A DNA stretch of 64,000 nt from JAYFQE01 sp034927345 (GTDB taxonomy: Bacteria; Bacillota; Clostridia; Saccharofermentanales; UBA5734). A program made the position numbers and the translations under genes. The notes below the pieces were generated by a model that was not told the DNA's origin, made no database searches, and saw only the letters and a list, made by a program, of their open reading frames with translations. This document shows, piece after piece, positions 37,219 through 45,127 of the stretch; the first letter of the stretch is position 1, and every line of letters begins with the position of its first letter. The stretch spans positions 62,001-126,000 of the forward strand of contig JAYFQE010000021.1 in NCBI GenBank assembly GCA_034927345.1. The letters run 5' to 3'.

Positions 37219-38175
37219 CTACCATAAACTGACTTCGCTGATTTTACGGCTGAATCGGTTGGCTGCGACAATAAAAACGAAATTGATGACGGACTGGAAT
37301 AATCCGACTGCCGTACCGAAGCTGTACTCGCCGTTGATAATGCCGCGCCTATAAACGTAAGTATTGATGACGTCGGCCGTTTCATAGGTTGATGTGTTGT
37401 ACATCAAAATAATCTTTTCATATCCGATCGATAAAATGCTGCCCAGATTTAAAATCAGCATGATGATGATGGTTGGCAGAATGCAGGGAATCGAAATATG
37501 CAGGATCTGCTGGATTTTACTGGCGCCGTCGACACTGGCCGCTTCATTTAGGGAAGGATCGACGCCGCTTAAGGCGGCCAGGTAGATGATGGAACCCCAG
37601 CCGGCCGATTGCCAGATACCGGATACGACATATAAAGTCCGGAACCATTCTGGTTTGATCATGAAATTGATGGTGTTGCCGGTAAAGAAATTGATAACCG
37701 AATTGACGATGCCGGCCGGCGTCACGAAATTGACCAGGATGCCGACGATGACAACAGTCGAGATAAAATGGGGCAGATAGACGATGGTCTGCGCGGCTTT
37801 CTTATACCAGGGCCAGCGTATTTCATTAAGAAAGAGCGCCAGAATAATCGGAACCGGAAAACTGAAAATGATATTATATAGATTTAGAAGCAAGGTGTTT
37901 CTGATAAGCCGCCAGAAAAACTGCGAGTCAAAAAATTGTTCAAACCATAAGAACCCGACCCAATTGCTCTTGGCAATGCCTTTAAACGGCTGGAAATCCA
38001 TAAAGGATATGATCAAACCGTACATCGGGCCATAACAAAAGAGAATATACCAGAGTATGCCGGGCAGAACAATCAGCCATAACGCTTTATCGCGCAGAAA
38101 TGAGCGCTGCATTCGGCGTAATCTGCCCTGAGGTCTCAACCTTGTACGTATTGGAGGATTGCTGGAAAAAGACAC
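37219..38175 (-). CDS. Sugar ABC transporter permease, LplB type
   Basis: 318 residues. The pattern WYILFCYGPMYGLIISF, the EAA loop LNEAASVDGASKIQQILHIS and the tail NRFSRKISEVSLW identify the LplB branch. The start is uncertain: the GTG at 38175 has AAGGGG about 12 bases before it, the GTG at 38187 overlaps that site, and the ATG at 38112 has no clear ribosome-binding site. It is the first gene of the importer unit; a probable promoter lies at 38284-38313. Confidence 0.87.
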   Translation of the reverse strand: MSFSSNPPIRTRLRPQGRLRRMQRSFLRDKALWLIVLPGILWYILFCYGPMYGLIISFMDFQPFKGIAKSNWVGFLWFEQFFDSQFFWRLIRNTLLLNLYNIIFSFPVPIILALFLNEIRWPWYKKAAQTIVYLPHFISTVVIVGILVNFVTPAGIVNSVINFFTGNTINFMIKPEWFRTLYVVSGIWQSAGWGSIIYLAALSGVDPSLNEAASVDGASKIQQILHISIPCILPTIIIMLILNLGSILSIGYEKIILMYNTSTYETADVINTYVYRRGIINGEYSFGTAVGLFQSVINFVFIVAANRFSRKISEVSLW

Positions 38176-38283
38176 GAATGAACACACCCCTTTTAATCAT
38201 CTCATGACGTGGTTTGATCATCGACGCGACTTATCTTTATGATGGTTCAATGACTGACGATGTTGTGCAGTTTCAACAAATAT

Positions 38284-38313
38284 ATAGTAAATCATGATGC
38301 GTATTTGTGTAAA
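38284..38313 (-). promoter_or_regulatory. Candidate promoter of the second importer operon
   Basis: On the minus strand, TTTACA (38313-38308), an 18-base spacer and TACTAT (38289-38284). The match is moderate, as expected for an AraC-activated promoter. The rest of the 200-base gap is AT-rich, with no gene or clear terminator for the regulator gene. Confidence 0.4.
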
Positions 38314-38387
38314 CAAACATCTGATTACCTTTTTTAACAATCGAAAGATTGGGTTTTGCGAGAAATGTTTTTTTTTAACCGTACATG

Positions 38388-40667
38388 TTATTGCTTAGAA
38401 AATGAGAGATCCTTATATTGGCTCGGCGTAATGCCTTCTGTCTTTTTGAAGACGCGCGTAAAGCTGTAGATGCTGTTGAATCCGGTCTTGTCCGCCACTT
38501 CGCTGATCGAGCTGCCGCCTTCGGCCAGTAAGGTTTTTGCGACGCCCAGCCTGGCTTTGCTTAAGAGCTCGCCAAAACCGATGCCGAATTCCTGATTGAT
38601 CGACCGGCTGAGATAGGAAGGCGAGAAACCCAGCTTGTCGGCAGCTTCAATCAGCGAAATATTTTTATTGCTGTAGTTCGCGTTGATATAAGCGATAATC
38701 TGCTCTTTCATATGCGCGTTGTGGCATGTCCGATTCTTTTGGATGTATTCGCACAACGTGCCGTAAATCTGGTATACATATTCGATCAACTGTTTGGCGT
38801 TGCGATATCGCTCGATATCGAGCATCTGTTCGGAACTTTGATTGAAAACTTGATTGAAATCAGCGTTGATTTCCGTGCAGGCTTTGATAATGATACTGAT
38901 GAAATTATAAAACAGGCAATAAGTATATTGTATCGAGAAATCGCCGGCATTGATGATGTTGTTAAAATACTCGTCGAGCAGCCGCCGGCAGCTCTTCAGA
39001 TCGCCGGCCTTGACCGAATTCAGCAGGGGATTGTCCGAATTGACAGGCAGATTGATGGAACTGAGAATATAATGCTGGATGTCCGGATAAAAAACCAGGG
39101 AGTCTTTGCCTTTCAGGAAACAATACTCCAAAGCCCGGATCGCCTCGGTATGCGATACGCTGACTTTCTCCATATCCTGGTACAGGCGTCCGATACCGAT
39201 AAAAAGCAGAATATTCCATTGCCGCTCCAGCGCTTCTTTCCGCTTATTGATTTCACCGACCACGGCTTTTTCATCGGCGCTGTTCATATTCAAGATCAGG
39301 TTCAGACGGCCTTTTTCATCCTGATAGGTGTATACCTGACCTTGACGGCGATAATAGATGCCGGCCAATTTCTGGACAAATAAAGCAGCCCGCGATAAAA
39401 GCTGGCGCTTTTCGGCCATGTCGATGATGATGACGCAATAATTGGCAAAGGGAAACATAGGATGGATATCTACCGCAGGCAGTATGCCTTCGCATATGTT
39501 CTGCATCACGAAGCGGTCGATATAGCTTTGCCTTTTATTGATATCGCTGTGCAGCTGATCCCGCTCCACCTTGATTTTATCGATGGTATCCATAGCTAAG
39601 AGAAATTCATTTTTACATTCCCGGTTATTGCCGGATGTATTGAAGATTGTCTTCATTTTTTCATTCAGATGAATCCACGGCTTATAGGTAAAGCCTGCCA
39701 TGAGCAGGGAAAGGATAAAAATGATGACGAAGCTGAACAGAGCGATGATCATGCCCTGTTTTCGGATATCGTTGACCTGGGAGATCAGATCGTCCATGTT
39801 TGAAAAAACGACGTAGACCCAATCGCTTTTTTCCGACGCGGATAAGGACACCACCGTATTTTTACTGCTCATATTCTCGGTAATAAAATAGGACGAACCG
39901 CTATTGATGTTGGTAATAAACTGTTGTTTCAAACTGCTGATATCGCTTCTGGAGAAAACGGTTTCGCCGGTCTTGCTGATAATGACCGCTTGCTTGTCAT
40001 CGTTTTTCGTTTCTTCACCCATGGATGAAACGAGATTGTTTTCGCTGATAAACATGACGACATTGGCAAAGGTATCGTCTCCACCGATCGGAATAGTCTG
40101 GATGTAAGTAACATAACGGCCGTTCAACGACCCTGTCCCCTTGATTTCCTTGACCGGAAGAAATGTGTTGTACTGCGGCCGGTTCATCATGGCCGCGACT
40201 TCATCGATTCCCATGTCCTGATAATTCAGGACATATTGAAAGAAATAGCCGGCGTCATATTTGCCGGATTTGGTGATGACCGACGAACTTCGGTTGAAAT
40301 AAATGGCCATCATGCTGATAAAGCTGTTGCCCGCTTCATAACTTTCGATCAGGCTGCTGATATCTTTACTGACGTAAATCCCTTTATTATCCAGAGGGTA
40401 TTCTCTATATAAAAATTCTTTAATCCGCATGTCTGAATTAACCTGTACGGCTAAGTTGCTAATTTCTGCCATCCGGATATCCATCGTGTCCCGGATTACC
40501 TGCGAATTTGCGGCGTCTTTACTGATTTCTTCAGCTCTCAGTAAATTCAGTATGGGAAAATACATAAATGAAATAATAATGATGACCGGTATCGAAAAGA
40601 CAAACATGAACGACAAGATATATTGTTTCCGCATTTCTGATTTAAACAAACCGGCAAGAAAAGACAT
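38388..40667 (-). CDS. Membrane-bound AraC-family regulator, YesS-like
   Basis: 759 residues, close to the size of Bacillus YesS. An N-terminal membrane helix (about 15-38) and a second one (about 305-325) frame an extracytoplasmic sensor domain. A cytoplasmic linker follows, and the C-terminal 105 residues hold two helix-turn-helix motifs of the AraC type (ISLIEAADKLGFSPSYLSRS and SISEVADKTGFNSIYSF, then FKKTEGITPSQYK). It would sense a sugar or a ligand-loaded binding protein outside the membrane and activate the importer operon that follows it on the same strand, as YesS and related proteins do. GAGGGTGAT precedes the ATG at 40667. Confidence 0.9.
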   Translation of the reverse strand: MSFLAGLFKSEMRKQYILSFMFVFSIPVIIIISFMYFPILNLLRAEEISKDAANSQVIRDTMDIRMAEISNLAVQVNSDMRIKEFLYREYPLDNKGIYVSKDISSLIESYEAGNSFISMMAIYFNRSSSVITKSGKYDAGYFFQYVLNYQDMGIDEVAAMMNRPQYNTFLPVKEIKGTGSLNGRYVTYIQTIPIGGDDTFANVVMFISENNLVSSMGEETKNDDKQAVIISKTGETVFSRSDISSLKQQFITNINSGSSYFITENMSSKNTVVSLSASEKSDWVYVVFSNMDDLISQVNDIRKQGMIIALFSFVIIFILSLLMAGFTYKPWIHLNEKMKTIFNTSGNNRECKNEFLLAMDTIDKIKVERDQLHSDINKRQSYIDRFVMQNICEGILPAVDIHPMFPFANYCVIIIDMAEKRQLLSRAALFVQKLAGIYYRRQGQVYTYQDEKGRLNLILNMNSADEKAVVGEINKRKEALERQWNILLFIGIGRLYQDMEKVSVSHTEAIRALEYCFLKGKDSLVFYPDIQHYILSSINLPVNSDNPLLNSVKAGDLKSCRRLLDEYFNNIINAGDFSIQYTYCLFYNFISIIIKACTEINADFNQVFNQSSEQMLDIERYRNAKQLIEYVYQIYGTLCEYIQKNRTCHNAHMKEQIIAYINANYSNKNISLIEAADKLGFSPSYLSRSINQEFGIGFGELLSKARLGVAKTLLAEGGSSISEVADKTGFNSIYSFTRVFKKTEGITPSQYKDLSFSKQ

Positions 40668-40816
40668 CTACATCACCCTCTGCTTGTTTTTCCCCCAAAG
40701 ATTAGCATATTATTACCCCTTCGTATAGATATTTGTAAAACAGACCGTTACAATAAGTTTAAACCGGCAAGAAAACGCCGACGATCAGCAGCGTCAGATG
40801 ACGGAAGAGGACTATT

Positions 40817-41608
40817 ATGAAATTGGGATTTTGCGGTGGCATAGAACAGGCATCTCTCATAAAATCCTGGGGCTTTGATTATCTGGAACCGGCGCTGGCT
40901 CCTATAGCCGGGTTGTCGGAGCCTGATTTTGCGGTTGTTCTGAACGAATACGAAAAATGCGGTATACCCTGTCTGGTTTGCAACGGATTTCTGCCCCGCT
41001 CCGTGCAAATCGTCGGCTTAAATGTCGACAACGCGGCCAACGAACGATATGTTCGCGGCGCCTTGGCCCGGGCTTCCCGCCTGGGTGCGGCAACCGTCGT
41101 TTTCGGCAGCTCGGGCTCCCGCAGCATACCGGCCGGCTTTCCGGCCGGCCTGGCCTGGACGCAGCTGACAGCTTTTGCCGCCATGGCTGCCCCGATCGCG
41201 GCGGCATACGGCATAACCCTGGCTTTTGAACCGCTCAACGCGATCGAATGCAATTTCATCAATCGGGCCGGCGAAGCCTGGCTTTTAGTCCAGGCTGTTC
41301 AGCAGGATCACTTCAAGGTTCTGGCCGACTACTATCATATGATGGTTGAGCGGGAGGATCTGGCCGTTCTGGGATTCATCGGCCAGGATTTATGCCATGT
41401 CCATACCGCGACCCTGCAAGGCCGTAAAATTCCCGGCTTCCGGGACCGGTTGAATCAGGAGAATTTGATCGGCGCTCTGCAAAATGCCGGCTACACAGGC
41501 AATTTGAGCATTGAAGCCGGCTCCTGGCTTGATCTGAACGCTGAAGCTTGCGAATCGCTTGCGATGTTTCGGCAGCTGATAGCCAAGGCCGCTTCAGCCG
41601 GCTGTTGA
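40817..41608 (+). CDS. Sugar phosphate isomerase/epimerase-family TIM-barrel protein
   Basis: 263 residues of the xylose-isomerase-like AP-endonuclease-2 fold: MKLGFCGGIEQA, GAATVVFGSSGSRSIP, ITLAFEPLNAIECNFIN (catalytic Glu of the E-P-L-N motif), VLADYYHMMVE, DLCHVHTATLQGR and LSIEAGSW. The Glu, Asp, His and Glu residues in these motifs are the usual metal ligands of tagatose/hydroxypyruvate-type epimerases. It is a cytoplasmic metal-dependent enzyme acting on a keto-sugar or similar. It is divergent from the YesS-like regulator and stands alone; it may be controlled by that regulator. Substrate not assignable. Confidence 0.85.
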   Translation: MKLGFCGGIEQASLIKSWGFDYLEPALAPIAGLSEPDFAVVLNEYEKCGIPCLVCNGFLPRSVQIVGLNVDNAANERYVRGALARASRLGAATVVFGSSGSRSIPAGFPAGLAWTQLTAFAAMAAPIAAAYGITLAFEPLNAIECNFINRAGEAWLLVQAVQQDHFKVLADYYHMMVEREDLAVLGFIGQDLCHVHTATLQGRKIPGFRDRLNQENLIGALQNAGYTGNLSIEAGSWLDLNAEACESLAMFRQLIAKAASAGC

Positions 41609-41745
41609 TCAGCGGTTTGCCAAACCGTCGCATACCGGTAAAAATACAGAACAATCTGAGATAAAGCTATCGCTTAGTCCCTTGAAATGTGGCATAATTG
41701 TGACAGATCAATCAAGCACGAACGACATCTTTGGAGGGTACACTC

Positions 41746-42630
41746 ATGACAATGAGCAATCGATTTTTACGATCGTTTCGCTGGTTTATTTTGTTTTTAG
41801 CTTGTGGTCTGATCCTGACCGGATGTGTCGGTCAGAATATCATGGCCGCCGCGTTTGAACCCCAGGTTATTGCCGCCGCCTCAAACAAAGCGCCTGTACT
41901 TGATTATCTCAACGCGTCTTTGGATGATCTGAAGGTGATTGACAATCTGTTGGCCGACGCGGATCTGGATTTAATGAATCAAAATACGGCTGATGACCAG
42001 GAAGTGGTGACTGCCGATACAATCACCCGGTATCTGGGCATTCTGGCCGGTTATCAAAGTTCGGTCAAAGAAGTTCTGACAGCCATTGACAGTCGTTCGA
42101 CGCCAAACCTCGAGGATTTGACCCGGTTCAGGGATTCGGAACGGGCTATGTTTGTCCTGACCGGCGACCTTTTGGCAGAATACGAGCAGATCATGAATTA
42201 TTCATCGGCGCTGATAACGATGGGAACCAATCTGGAGTCCCTCAATTATTATGACGCAAACGATCTGGAGGGGACCTACCAAACGATCAACAACGCGCTT
42301 GTCGCCACGGTAGATCTGCTCAAAAGCCAGAGTGTGCCGTCCTTCCTGCAAAACATGAATGAAAATCTGATCGATGCTCTGGAACAGATGAATGAAGCCG
42401 TTCTTTACACCCTGCAGGCGGTGGCTCTGAATGATCCTCTGCGCATTGACGCCGCCCAATACCGCATGGATATTCTGACCCGTCATTTTGATAAAATCAT
42501 CGGCAGTGTCGACCAGGACATGAGCGATCGCGAAAGCAAACTTTCACAGGAGATCGCCAAGATACAAACGACCAGCAATGGCTTGAAGGACTGGGTCGGC
42601 CAGAATGTCAAGCAGCTGGAAAACGGTTGA
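41746..42630 (+). CDS. Predicted lipoprotein, helical, function unknown
   Basis: 294 residues. A signal sequence (FLRSFRWFILFLACGLIL) leads to the lipobox LTGC with the lipidated Cys near residue 27. The mature part is almost entirely alpha-helical, rich in Asp, Asn, Leu and Gln, with no Cys or obvious catalytic motif, and ends in a coiled-coil-like stretch (DRESKLSQEIAKIQTTSNG). I do not recognise the family. GGAGGG just before the ATG at 41746 sets the start. It is 15 bases upstream of the zinc-ribbon/transglutaminase-like gene, so the two probably act together at the cell surface. Confidence 0.7.
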   Translation: MTMSNRFLRSFRWFILFLACGLILTGCVGQNIMAAAFEPQVIAAASNKAPVLDYLNASLDDLKVIDNLLADADLDLMNQNTADDQEVVTADTITRYLGILAGYQSSVKEVLTAIDSRSTPNLEDLTRFRDSERAMFVLTGDLLAEYEQIMNYSSALITMGTNLESLNYYDANDLEGTYQTINNALVATVDLLKSQSVPSFLQNMNENLIDALEQMNEAVLYTLQAVALNDPLRIDAAQYRMDILTRHFDKIIGSVDQDMSDRESKLSQEIAKIQTTSNGLKDWVGQNVKQLENG

Positions 42631-42645
42631 CGGGAGGCAGGGTGT

Positions 42646-44307
42646 ATGAGTCATTTTTGTTCGAATTGCGGCACAAAACTAGAAGATAACCAATCTTTCT
42701 GCCATATTTGCGGGAAAGCCACGCCGGCTCGGCCGATTGCCCCCGCGCAGCCGGTCCAGCCGGTCGTTCCCGCGCAGCCGGTCCAGCCGATTGCCCCCGC
42801 GCAGCCGGCGCAGCCGATTGCCCCCGCGCCGCCGGTCCAGCCGGTCGCTCCCGCGGAGCCGGTCCAGCCGGTCGTTCCCGCGGAGCCGGTCCAGCCGGTC
42901 GCTCCCGCGCCGCCGGTCCAGCCGGTCGTCCCGACACCGCCGGCGCAGCCGATTGCCCCCGCGCAACCGGTCCAGCCGGTCGCTCCCGCGCAGCCGGCGC
43001 AGCCGATTGCCCCCGCGCAGCCGGTTCAGCCGGTCGTCCCGACACCGCCGGCGCAGCCGATTGCCCCCGCGCAGCCGGCAGCTTATCAATCCTACGCTTA
43101 TCAACCGGCCGGCCAGACAATGCCGCCGGCTGAAAAGAAGAAGAAAACAGGCTTGATCATCGGAATCAGCGCCGGCGCGGTCGTTATCGTTATCCTGATT
43201 ATCATAGCCATATCCGCTCTGCTCAAAGATCCGGATAATAAACCTTCCGATACATCCCGCTCCGGCGAGACGACACAAGAAACAGCTTCGCCGGTCACCG
43301 ACGTCAAACTGATTCCTTTCCCCAGCGCCCTGATCGCGAATACCGATGTCAACATCTCTTGTAATTATAAAGCGCCTGATGTTATTATTCCCGCCAATTA
43401 CCGGTCCATGGATTACATTGTTTATCTGCAGTGCTGGGCGGATCAAGGCAGCACCGAAGCCCTGGTCAGCGTAGAGATACCTGGCTTTACCCAGAAATAT
43501 GAGCAGAAAATAACGGTGACCCGTTCGGAAACGGAGATCAGTATCCATCCGCCGATGCTGACCGATGCCGCCCAGAGCCTTAATTCCTCGAAAGACGCTC
43601 AGATTAATGTCACCGTGACAGATTTGAATAAAAACAAGATCATTGTCCAGGACGCCCGGCCGGTGAAGCTATATTCACGATATGACATGCAATGGCAGGA
43701 CGCGGAAGGCACGCCTTATTATGAAAATATCCTGGCCTGGGTTACGCCGGAGGCTGAAGAGATCCGGCAATTACTGCGTCTGTCGGCCGACTCCTGCAAC
43801 GAGCTGACCAGCGGGCAACTCGACGCGATTGTCGGTTATCAGCAGGTATCGGATTGGAGCCAGGAGCAAATAACCTACACCCAGGTTGTCAGCATGATGC
43901 ATGCTCTGGCTTCTAAAATGGGTGTCAAATATATCATGTCGCCTTTCAGCGCCACCAGCACAGAACTGCAGCGGATCGCCACCCCGGCCGAGGTTATTAA
44001 TTCAGCCGGCGGCCTGTGCGCCGAAACGGCCGTGACGATGGCTTCCGCCATCCAGGCGACTAATATGCACGCCGTTCTGATTCTGCTGCCCGGCCATATG
44101 CAGGTAGCCGTTGAAACCTGGCAGGACTCGGGACAATATTTCCTGATCGAAACAACGGCTTTGGACGCGGCTGCCAATCAGGAATTTGATACGGTCGTCA
44201 ACTATAACATGACGCAGGACGACTGGAGCGCTTATCTGGAACAAGACGGCGTGGTGGCGATTGATTGCAATCTGGCTTCCCAATTGCACATCCAGGCTAT
44301 CGATTAG
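42646..44307 (+). CDS. Zinc-ribbon / proline-repeat / membrane / transglutaminase-like protein
   Basis: 553 residues in four parts. An N-terminal zinc ribbon has CSNCG and CHICG (Cys5, Cys8, Cys19, Cys22). A proline-rich stretch of twelve 9-residue repeats of the form P-A-Q-P-V-Q-P-V-V covers 33-140. A membrane helix (about 169-193) follows a Lys-rich stop. The long C-terminal part ends with a transglutaminase-like core: Cys458 in GGLCAETAV, His484 in LPGHMQVAV and an acidic residue near 502 in FLIETTALD. This places the ribbon and repeats inside the cell and the putative thiol enzyme outside. It may crosslink, cleave or bind envelope proteins. Domain calls are good; function is inference. 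Confidence 0.75.
   Translation: MSHFCSNCGTKLEDNQSFCHICGKATPARPIAPAQPVQPVVPAQPVQPIAPAQPAQPIAPAPPVQPVAPAEPVQPVVPAEPVQPVAPAPPVQPVVPTPPAQPIAPAQPVQPVAPAQPAQPIAPAQPVQPVVPTPPAQPIAPAQPAAYQSYAYQPAGQTMPPAEKKKKTGLIIGISAGAVVIVILIIIAISALLKDPDNKPSDTSRSGETTQETASPVTDVKLIPFPSALIANTDVNISCNYKAPDVIIPANYRSMDYIVYLQCWADQGSTEALVSVEIPGFTQKYEQKITVTRSETEISIHPPMLTDAAQSLNSSKDAQINVTVTDLNKNKIIVQDARPVKLYSRYDMQWQDAEGTPYYENILAWVTPEAEEIRQLLRLSADSCNELTSGQLDAIVGYQQVSDWSQEQITYTQVVSMMHALASKMGVKYIMSPFSATSTELQRIATPAEVINSAGGLCAETAVTMASAIQATNMHAVLILLPGHMQVAVETWQDSGQYFLIETTALDAAANQEFDTVVNYNMTQDDWSAYLEQDGVVAIDCNLASQLHIQAID
42742..43065 (+). repeat. 27-bp in-frame tandem repeat, 12 units
   Basis: Twelve consecutive 27-base units code for the 9-residue motif P-A/T-Q/E/P-P-V/A-Q-P-V/I-V/A. 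Units differ mainly at the codons for residues 3, 5, 8 and 9, and some pairs of units are repeated as blocks, which suggests unequal recombination or slippage. The GC-rich array makes spurious long reading frames in other frames. Confidence 0.85.
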
Positions 44308-44357
44308 CCCGGCGCCTGATTAATGCCGGAATGCCGGCGAAATAACGAAAATTTACC

Positions 44358-44394
44358 AAACTTCCGCCGCTGACACGTCACGGCGGAAGTTTTT
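44358..44394 (+). terminator. Rho-independent terminator
   Basis: AAACTTCCGCCG (44358-44369) pairs with CGGCGGAAGTTT (44381-44392) over an 11-base loop and runs into a T-tract. It ends the lipoprotein/zinc-ribbon unit. Confidence 0.85.
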
Positions 44395-44416
44395 GCGGAC
44401 CGGATCGGCTAAATGC

Positions 44417-44447
44417 TTGAGAGCCATGGACCCGGATATGTTATAAT
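44417..44447 (+). promoter_or_regulatory. Candidate promoter of the XRE-cupin/acyl-CoA synthetase unit
   Basis: TTGAGA (44417-44422) and TATAAT (44442-44447) are 19 bases apart. A TG one base before TATAAT forms an extended -10, which can compensate for the long spacer. Confidence 0.5.
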
Positions 44448-44478
44448 CTAGAATAAAAAAACGGGAGGTCGAGAAGGT

Positions 44479-45075
44479 ATGACCACGAACGTGTCAGAAA
44501 ACAGCCGTCAGGAAATTGCCGCCAGGATCCGCGAATTGCGGGACAGCGTCGGCGAAAGCGCCGCTGTTGTGGCTGCCAGGCTGGGCATCGACCTGGAATT
44601 GCTGGAAGCTTATGAAACGGGCGAGAAAGATGTTCCCATCAGCACCCTGTATGAAATCGCCGGATTTTTAGGTGTCGATCTGACCGATTTACTGACGGGC
44701 AAGTCGCCGAACCTGCAGCAATACTGCGTTGTCCGCGATGGCAAGGGGCCCGAGGTGGAGCGTTATCCGGGATACCGCTTCCAGAGTCTGGCTTTCGGTT
44801 TTGCCAACCGCCGATTCGAACCCCTGCTGGTTACATTGGATCCGGAAAAAAACCAACAGGTTGGCCTGGTTGTACATTCCGGACAAGAGTTTAACCTGGT
44901 TCTGGCCGGTCGCATCCGAGTTATCATGGCGGGTCATACCGTTGACCTGGGTTGTGGGGACAGCATTTATTTTGATCCAACCCTGCCGCACGCCCAATTG
45001 GCGCTGGACAATCAACCGGCCCGATTCTTAACGGTCATTCTGCATGAACCCGCCTCATCCGAGAACTGCCGGTAA
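44479..45075 (+). CDS. XRE-type helix-turn-helix regulator with cupin domain
   Basis: 198 residues. An N-terminal XRE helix-turn-helix (about 8-65: IAARIRELRDSVGESAAVVAARLG, then DVPISTLYEIAGFLGVDL) is joined to a C-terminal cupin barrel (about 105-190) with VVHSGQEFNLVLAGRIRVIM and the metal-site-like GDSIYFDPTLPHAQ. Such proteins sense a small ligand through the cupin and regulate the adjacent metabolic gene. It lies about 50 bases upstream of a medium-chain acyl-CoA synthetase gene, a pairing that I recall as common in Clostridia. The likely target is its own promoter at 44417-44447. Ligand unknown, perhaps an acyl-CoA or fatty acid. Confidence 0.88.
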   Translation: MTTNVSENSRQEIAARIRELRDSVGESAAVVAARLGIDLELLEAYETGEKDVPISTLYEIAGFLGVDLTDLLTGKSPNLQQYCVVRDGKGPEVERYPGYRFQSLAFGFANRRFEPLLVTLDPEKNQQVGLVVHSGQEFNLVLAGRIRVIMAGHTVDLGCGDSIYFDPTLPHAQLALDNQPARFLTVILHEPASSENCR

Positions 45076-45127
45076 ATCATACGGCGGCCAAACCGGCCGG
45101 CGAAAAAAATCAGGTTAAGGAGTCAAT

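Noticed and set aside
42730..43080. CRISPR array
   Set aside because: The 27-base units are contiguous with no spacers and keep one reading frame, so this is a coding repeat.
42608..43548. Long Arg/Ser/Gly/Ala-rich reading frames on both strands over the proline-repeat region
   Set aside because: They are shadows of the GC-rich 27-bp repeat, have monotonous composition and lack ribosome-binding sites; the zinc-ribbon frame has clear domains.
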